Part shown: positions 59,164 to 64,000 of the stretch, piece after piece
How the letters are laid out: every line of letters begins with the position of its first letter
How positions within the stretch are numbered: the first letter of the stretch is position 1
Origin: Anaerolineae bacterium
GTDB taxonomy: Bacteria; Chloroflexota; Anaerolineae; Aggregatilineales; Aggregatilineaceae
Length of the DNA: 64,000 nt
Direction: 5' to 3'
NCBI GenBank assembly: GCA_016926875.1
Contig: JAFGNU010000035.1
Span: 1 to 64,000, forward strand
The notes under the pieces: model-generated
Databases searched by the model: none
The model's input: the letters and a program-made list of their open reading frames with translations, nothing else
What the model was told of the DNA's origin: nothing
Made by a program: the position numbers and the translations under genes

Positions 59164-60321
59164 CTATTCCTCCGGCGGGAGAAACTCCACCGTATCCAGA
59201 ATCGCCTGTAAATTCATCACCTGGTCGGGCAGTGTATCCAGCGGCTCAACCGCAGTATAAAAAGCGTAGTTGCCATTATCCACCCGCAGCGCCGCAAACC
59301 ACCCCGCCGTATCAACCTGGTCCTCACACGACACCGCCGTGTAAAACGTGCCAAGCGCCTTGATCCCGCCAACATAAAACGTCTGCTGTTCCTGGTCGAT
59401 GCCCAGGTTGCACGATTCGCCCACCAGCGAACCGCGCAGGATTTGCAGCCCATCCGCCCACAGACTGAACTCGCCGGTCGGGCTGACCACGTTGGGGAAT
59501 CCCCAAAACAGGTAGATATACCCGGTTACCGGCGTGCCACCGGCGGCGTCAGGCAGCGGCCCAAAGTAGATCGTCAGCGGCACGTCACGGGCTGCATTAA
59601 ACGTCCGGAACGGCATCAGCATGTGTACCGCTTCCCAACCATCCGGCAGGTCTATCGTCAGCGGCGGCGGTTCGCCCGTCCGGATCGAAGGGCTGGTTGG
59701 GATGGCATCGGGATCGGTGGTCCCCGCGTCAGGAACCAGCAGCGACGCCTCGGCGTCCGACAGGTCGCCCGCCACCGTCGGCGTGAGCGTGGGCAGCGGG
59801 GTCCGGCTGGGCAGCGGCGTTCGCGTCGGCTCGCTTGACGTTGGTTTGGCGGTCGGCGTACCCGTAGGTGTCACGGATGGCGCAAGCATCGGCGTGGCGC
59901 TGGCCGGGGTGCCGCGCTGGGCTGCCGCATCGATTACCGGCACACTGCCCGGATCGCCGGACAGGATCACCTGCGCCGCCAGAATCCAGCCATCCGTGCC
60001 GTCAACGGTCGTGAGCAGAAACACGCCATCTGCCGACTTCCCGTGCACCGGCACCCGCTCGCGCTGGTACAGGTATGTCAGCGGGTCGGCGCTGTGATCC
60101 GGGGCAGGGAACACCATCGCCCGCTCAACTGCGATCACCGCTTCGACCTGAGCCGTACTCGCAACGTCTTGCGTTGTTCCAGCGCCGGAATCCGCCTCAT
60201 CCCCACCGCACGCCGCCAACAAGCACATCCAGGCCAGCAGCAGCAAACTGCCCCGGCGCAGCCAGCCCGTCACGCCGCATGGCTGGCCGGTAGTATCCAG
60301 TTGTTTGATCCTGCCTGACAT
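59164..60321 (-). CDS. Lipoprotein with SH3-like domain and Thr/Pro-rich linker
   Basis: The ATG at 60321 follows GGGTGAT; the frame is open upstream to 60585 but has no better start. The 385-residue product has a signal peptide with lipobox LLAAC (about residue 36). An SH3b-like domain follows (VFPAPDHSADPLTYLYQRER, TVDGTDGWILAAQ), then a PT-rich linker with repeats (PTGTPTAKPT) and a C-terminal domain with conserved Cys (SCNLG, VSCED). Its function is unknown; wall binding is inferred from SH3b. Confidence 0.8.
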   Translation of the reverse strand: MSGRIKQLDTTGQPCGVTGWLRRGSLLLLAWMCLLAACGGDEADSGAGTTQDVASTAQVEAVIAVERAMVFPAPDHSADPLTYLYQRERVPVHGKSADGVFLLTTVDGTDGWILAAQVILSGDPGSVPVIDAAAQRGTPASATPMLAPSVTPTGTPTAKPTSSEPTRTPLPSRTPLPTLTPTVAGDLSDAEASLLVPDAGTTDPDAIPTSPSIRTGEPPPLTIDLPDGWEAVHMLMPFRTFNAARDVPLTIYFGPLPDAAGGTPVTGYIYLFWGFPNVVSPTGEFSLWADGLQILRGSLVGESCNLGIDQEQQTFYVGGIKALGTFYTAVSCEDQVDTAGWFAALRVDNGNYAFYTAVEPLDTLPDQVMNLQAILDTVEFLPPEE

Positions 60322-60443
60322 CAGATCACCCTCGCGCCCGTCGCTTGCACATCTGCGCGATTGTAGCGCGGAGCACGCCAGCACACCAGTAAAAAAGCGC
60401 CCTGCGGCCACCTTACAGCGGTCGGCCAGCACGCGCTTCTGAC

Positions 60444-60474
60444 AAAACACGGCACGACTCACGGTCAGTGCCGT
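60444..60474 (-). terminator. Terminator of the receiver gene (bidirectional shape)
   Basis: The stem ACGGCAC (60449-60455) with GTGCCGT (60468-60474) has a 12-nt loop and is flanked by A and T runs on both sides. On the minus strand it is followed by GTTTTG; on the plus strand nine T follow. Confidence 0.75.
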
Positions 60475-60520
60475 TTTTTTTTCTCGCGGGTCAATTGTTG
60501 GTGCGGCGTCCAAACAACGC

Positions 60521-60907
60521 CTATTGCGGTTGTTCACTTTGCTGCTTGTTGGGCAGCACGGATGCAACCGCCTCCACCAGGTCAACAGGCTTGATCGGTT
60601 TCACCAGGAACTTATCAGCCTGGAAGTACAACGCTGATTCGCGGAAGCGTGGATATGCTGTCAGCACGACGATGCGCGTATCGGTCAGCGCGGGCATCTG
60701 CTGGATGCGCTGCAAAACAGCTTCCCCGCCCAACATCGGCATGAGCATATCGATTAGAATCACATCCGGCGTCTGGTTGACCAGAAACTTCAATGCTTCG
60801 GCCCCGTTAGTCGCTTCGTACACCGTGTAGTCTTCGCGTTCCAGAATAATGCGATAGATGGTTCGAAGCTCTTTGTCGTCGTCGATAATGAGCACAGAGT
60901 AGGCCAT
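60521..60907 (-). CDS. Single-domain response regulator receiver protein
   Basis: The 128-residue protein is a CheY-like receiver with IIDDD (9-11), phospho-acceptor D53 (ILIDMLMP), Thr83 (VVLTAYP) and K103 (FLVKPIKP). A GGAAGGG site precedes the ATG. The short tail (NKQQSEQPQ) has no output domain. Its kinase is not near. It is the second orphan receiver in the window. Confidence 0.92.
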   Translation of the reverse strand: MAYSVLIIDDDKELRTIYRIILEREDYTVYEATNGAEALKFLVNQTPDVILIDMLMPMLGGEAVLQRIQQMPALTDTRIVVLTAYPRFRESALYFQADKFLVKPIKPVDLVEAVASVLPNKQQSEQPQ

Positions 60908-61047
60908 TGGACCCTTCCAACCAAGAACTGCCTATGATAGTAAGATCAACAGTCGTTTACCTTGATATATAGCAAACTCATCCCCTAATAACCAGTATGC
61001 ATTATTTTGATACAAAGTTCATAGATAATCGGTATGAATATGGTTAG

Positions 61048-61081
61048 AAAAGTAAACGACTACCTGTTTCGGCAGCCGTTT
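61048..61081 (-). terminator. Intrinsic terminator of clpC
   Basis: An 11-bp stem with G-T pairs (61081-61071 with 61064-61054, core AAACGGCT / AGTCGTTT) has a GAAACA loop and is followed by ACTTTTC on the minus strand. The plus strand also has a T-run after the stem. Confidence 0.8.
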
Positions 61082-61102
61082 GCTTTTTTTCATCCCCCGG
61101 TT

Positions 61103-63604
61103 CTAGGCCGGTTCGCTCATGGTTGGTTCGGGTTCATCCTCGGCAAAAGTCAGCTCGTCATGTTCGGCGTCATAATCGATCAGCACATTGCTGCCCAGCT
61201 TGATCTTGCCGCCCAGGATCACATCCGATAACTGGTCTTCTACCAGGTTGGTGATCACGCGCCGCAGCGGGCGCGCGCCGTATTCGGGATCATAGCCCTT
61301 GTTGGCCAGATAGGTCCGCGCAGCCTCGGTTACGGACAGGCTCATGGCGCGTTCGGCCAACCGGTCGTTGACCTTGTCCAGTTCGAGTTCAACGATCTGG
61401 ACGATTTCGTCCTTGGTCAGCGCGCGGAACACGATAGTTGCGTCCACCCGGTTCAAGAACTCCGGGCGGAACGCACGGCGCAGGCTGTCCATCACCGTCT
61501 TCCGCATTTCTTTGTAATCCTGCTCGACGTCCGTGCCCCGGTCGGCGGGCAGGCCAAAGCCCAACGACGTGCCGCGCTTGATCTCTTCAGCACCGATATT
61601 GCTGGTCATGATGATGATCGCATTGCGGAAGTCTACCTGGCGACCGCGCGCATCCGACAAATGCCCCTCCTCCATGATCTGGAGCAGCATATTAAACGCT
61701 TCGGGGTGCGCTTTCTCGATCTCATCAAACACGACGATGCTGTACGGGCGGCGGCGCAGCGCTTCGGTAAGCTGCCCGGCGTCTTCATAGCCCACATAAC
61801 CGGGCGGCGCGCCCGTCAGGCGGGCGACAGTGTGCCGCTCCATAAACTCGCTCATGTCAAGCTGGATCAGCGCGTCCTCGCTGCCAAACATGAACTCGGC
61901 CAAAACCTTGGTCAGTTCGGTTTTACCAACGCCGGTTGGCCCCAGGAAAATAAACGATCCGATCGGGCGGCTGGGGTCTTTCAGCCCGGCCCGCGCGCGG
62001 CGCACCGCCTTGCTGATCGCCTCGATGGCCTCGTCCTGCCCGACGATGCGCTTGTGGAGTTCTTCCTCCATGTGCAGCAGCCGCTCGGTTTCCTCCTGCG
62101 CGATGGTCGCCACCGGAATGCCGGTCCACATGCCGACCACCTCGGCTATATCCTCCGCCGTCAGGCGCGCACGCTGGGTTTCGGGATTCCAGTGCGAGCG
62201 GTATTCTTCGAGTTGGCCTTCCAACTCCTGGATGCGCAGCGCCATGCTCTCGCGCTCTTCGCCGGACAGTTCTTCGTCCATCACTTCGAGGTCCTCACGG
62301 GCCGATTCAAGACTGGACTCCAGCTCCTTGACGCGCGAGGATTCCGGCGATTTGTACATCCGCACCCGGCTGGAACCTTCATCGATCAGGTCGATGGCCT
62401 TGTCGGGCAGGAAGCGGTCCGGCACATAGCGCGCGGACAGTGTCGCCGCCGACTCGATAGCCTCGCCCGTGATTTCCAGGTTATGATGCTCCTCGTATGG
62501 TTCGCGAATGCCGTACAGAATATTGATCGTCTCTTCGACGGTCGGCTCTTCGACCATCACTTTCTGGAAGCGGCGTTCCAGCGCGGCATCATTTTCGATG
62601 TGGCGGCGGTACTCATCCAGCGTCGTCGCGCCGATGCACTGCAATTCCCCGCGCGACAGGGCCGGTTTCAGGATATTGGCTGCGTCTACGCTGCTGCCCG
62701 CCGACCCGGCGCCAACCAGCATGTGTACCTCGTCAATAAACAGGATGCTGTCGGATGATTTCAGTTCCTCGATCACCCGTTTCAGCCGTTCTTCAAACTG
62801 GCCGCGATACATCGTGCCCGCGACCAGTGAGCCGACATCAAGCTGCAAGACGCGCTTGTCCAGCAGCGGCGCGGGCGCGTCACGGTCGACTATGCGCTGC
62901 GCCAGCCCTTCCACAATGGCCGTCTTGCCGACACCCGGCTCCCCGATCAACGCGGGGTTGTTCTTCTGGCGGCGGCTGAGAATCTGGATCACACGCTCGA
63001 TTTCCATCTGGCGCCCGATCACCGGGTCCAGCTTACCCTGCTCGGCCAGGGCGGTCAGGTCGGTCGCCAACTGGTCGACCAGCGGTGTTTTGGCCGCAGG
63101 CCGCGCCCGGCGGGCACGCTCCGGCGGCGATTCCAACGGGTGCCGGGACGATTGCAGCGGGTTTTCCTGCAAGACGCGGCGCGTCTGGCGGCGAACCTCT
63201 TCCGAGCTGATCTGCATCTCCTTGAAGACATCCATCGCCACCCCTTCGGGATGCCGGACCAGGCCCAGCAGCAAATGCTCGGTCCCGATGTAGTGATGTC
63301 CCATCCGGCGCGCCTCGTCAACGGCCAGTTCTAACACGCGCTTGGTCGCCGGGGACAGGTCCATGCGGGTAATACCCGGTCGCCGGTTCCCGCTGGTCAT
63401 GTTCTCAATCAGTTGTTGAACGCGATCCTGGTCGAGGCCCAATTCGCGCAAAACACGGCCAGCCACGCCCCCCTCTTCACGCATCAGGCCCAACAGCAGA
63501 TGCTCGGTCCCGATGTGACTGTGCTGCATCCGCTCAGCCTCTTCCTGGGCCAGACTAAGAACTCTGCGGGCACGCTGGGTGAAGCGTTCCATTTTGTTTG
63601 ACAC
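61103..63604 (-). CDS. clpC: ATP-dependent Clp protease ATP-binding subunit ClpC
   Basis: The start is GTG at 63604 after GAGGAGGAAC; a later ATG at 63592 is too far from that site. The 833-residue protein has two Clp-N repeats (about 5-145), AAA1 with Walker A GEPGVGKT (221-228), a middle coiled region with UVR-like sequence (about 400-470), and AAA2 with GPTGVGKT (about 555). It unfolds proteins for ClpP and can act with McsAB-like adaptors. No CtsR or mcs genes lie in the window. Confidence 0.96.
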   Translation of the reverse strand: MSNKMERFTQRARRVLSLAQEEAERMQHSHIGTEHLLLGLMREEGGVAGRVLRELGLDQDRVQQLIENMTSGNRRPGITRMDLSPATKRVLELAVDEARRMGHHYIGTEHLLLGLVRHPEGVAMDVFKEMQISSEEVRRQTRRVLQENPLQSSRHPLESPPERARRARPAAKTPLVDQLATDLTALAEQGKLDPVIGRQMEIERVIQILSRRQKNNPALIGEPGVGKTAIVEGLAQRIVDRDAPAPLLDKRVLQLDVGSLVAGTMYRGQFEERLKRVIEELKSSDSILFIDEVHMLVGAGSAGSSVDAANILKPALSRGELQCIGATTLDEYRRHIENDAALERRFQKVMVEEPTVEETINILYGIREPYEEHHNLEITGEAIESAATLSARYVPDRFLPDKAIDLIDEGSSRVRMYKSPESSRVKELESSLESAREDLEVMDEELSGEERESMALRIQELEGQLEEYRSHWNPETQRARLTAEDIAEVVGMWTGIPVATIAQEETERLLHMEEELHKRIVGQDEAIEAISKAVRRARAGLKDPSRPIGSFIFLGPTGVGKTELTKVLAEFMFGSEDALIQLDMSEFMERHTVARLTGAPPGYVGYEDAGQLTEALRRRPYSIVVFDEIEKAHPEAFNMLLQIMEEGHLSDARGRQVDFRNAIIIMTSNIGAEEIKRGTSLGFGLPADRGTDVEQDYKEMRKTVMDSLRRAFRPEFLNRVDATIVFRALTKDEIVQIVELELDKVNDRLAERAMSLSVTEAARTYLANKGYDPEYGARPLRRVITNLVEDQLSDVILGGKIKLGSNVLIDYDAEHDELTFAEDEPEPTMSEPA

Positions 63605-64000
63605 GGTATTGTTCCTCCTCGTCCCATTTTGGCCTGCAAGCAGCGCCTGCCCGCCAAAAGCCGGGGAACCGTTACAGAAAACAGGTGAGTATCTTCTGCA
63701 CCTCGCTGCCTTCTCTCCTCATTTCTATTTTAGGGGAGAGACCCGTCAACCAACCAATGCTTTTCCATCAAAAATTCATAAAAACCAAGCCGTTAAGCCA
63801 AGCAATCGAAAAAATTCTAATGCAGCCTTAATAATAACCCTCTAACCCCCAACCTCATTTTATCACATCCACACAAAACGGAGAGCACCGATTAACCGGA
63901 TATGATTTCTATCCTGGGGCGAACGACTGGTTTAACGAGTGTGTTCGTAGGGATGGGCCGGTGGACAACCTGCCACGCAGAGCAAGCGCTGCCTCGACAC
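63605..64000. other. clpC upstream region
   Basis: This 396-bp stretch is partly AT-rich (63740-63850) and should contain the clpC promoter on the minus strand, but no hexamer pair is convincing and there is no CIRCE-like repeat. GTAGGG and a GC-rich inverted stretch from 63947 to the edge look like a fifth copy of the palindromic repeat, cut by the window end. No gene was recognised. Confidence 0.45.

Noticed and set aside
63579-63845. Plus-strand frame upstream of clpC
   Set aside because: It overlaps the clpC start on the other strand, has no ribosome-binding site and an unlikely composition.

Overview
The window is high-GC (about 60%), densely coded bacterial DNA that looks like a core chromosomal region of a filamentous Chloroflexota (Anaerolineae-like) organism. 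This is an inference. It rests on the many secreted lipoproteins with Thr/Pro-rich linkers, pre-peptidase and beta-propeller domains, a Gram-positive-style T-box leader before pheS, RecD2, ClpC, LCP and Ser/Thr-kinase proteins, and the absence of outer-membrane machinery. No transposase, phage module or CRISPR array was seen.

Layout. 0-5 kb (minus): a PAS sensor protein cut by the window edge, a beta-CASP metallo-hydrolase, RNase D and CorA (the last two overlap by 4 nt). 5-11.4 kb (plus): an ABC-2 exporter operon (ATPase, permease, YfhO-like membrane protein, second permease). 11.5-15.8 kb (plus): methyltransferase, lipoprotein hydrolase, GH5-like glycosidase and a CAP-LysM membrane-anchored protein. 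15.9-25.3 kb (minus): pheT and pheS behind a T-box riboswitch with a clear sigma-70 promoter, aldo/keto reductase, a secreted unknown, XdhC and RtcB. 25.7-28.7 kb: orphan receiver, tRNA-Gln, small unknown genes, an excisionase-like HTH gene and a monoacylglycerol-lipase-like hydrolase. 28.8-32.5 kb: a secreted thioredoxin-PPC fusion, then a long leader holding a multi-hairpin structured RNA directly before a small HNH protein, and a NifX-like protein with a His-rich insert. 32.5-40.4 kb: a transmembrane Ser/Thr kinase, a hydrolase, RecD2, a tandem secreted esterase with one dead domain, and small glycine-zipper peptides. 40.4-50.1 kb: beta-propeller lipoproteins, GNAT and methyltransferase genes, a PPC-like secreted protein, an LCP protein and a degenerate PP2C/propeller membrane protein. 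50.2-54.5 kb (minus): a compact cluster of C45 hydrolase, TatD, DUF692-like protein and a tandem pair of hydroxyacyl-CoA dehydrogenase-like proteins. 54.7-63.6 kb (minus): glycosyltransferase, GNAT/NUDIX pair, M23 peptidase, exonuclease, SH3-like lipoprotein, a receiver protein and ClpC.

The strongest lead is at 31.3-32.0 kb. A 184-residue HNH protein has an N-terminus that resembles the PLMP segment of IscB, lacks RuvC, and is preceded by a TATAAT box and an approximately 129-nt RNA-like element with a 12-bp closing helix around three hairpins. Other leads are several degenerate 'dead' domains in tandem or fused proteins and a dispersed family of palindromic repeats with a GTAGGGGC end. Starts were corrected from the longest open frames wherever a ribosome-binding site or overlap decided them.
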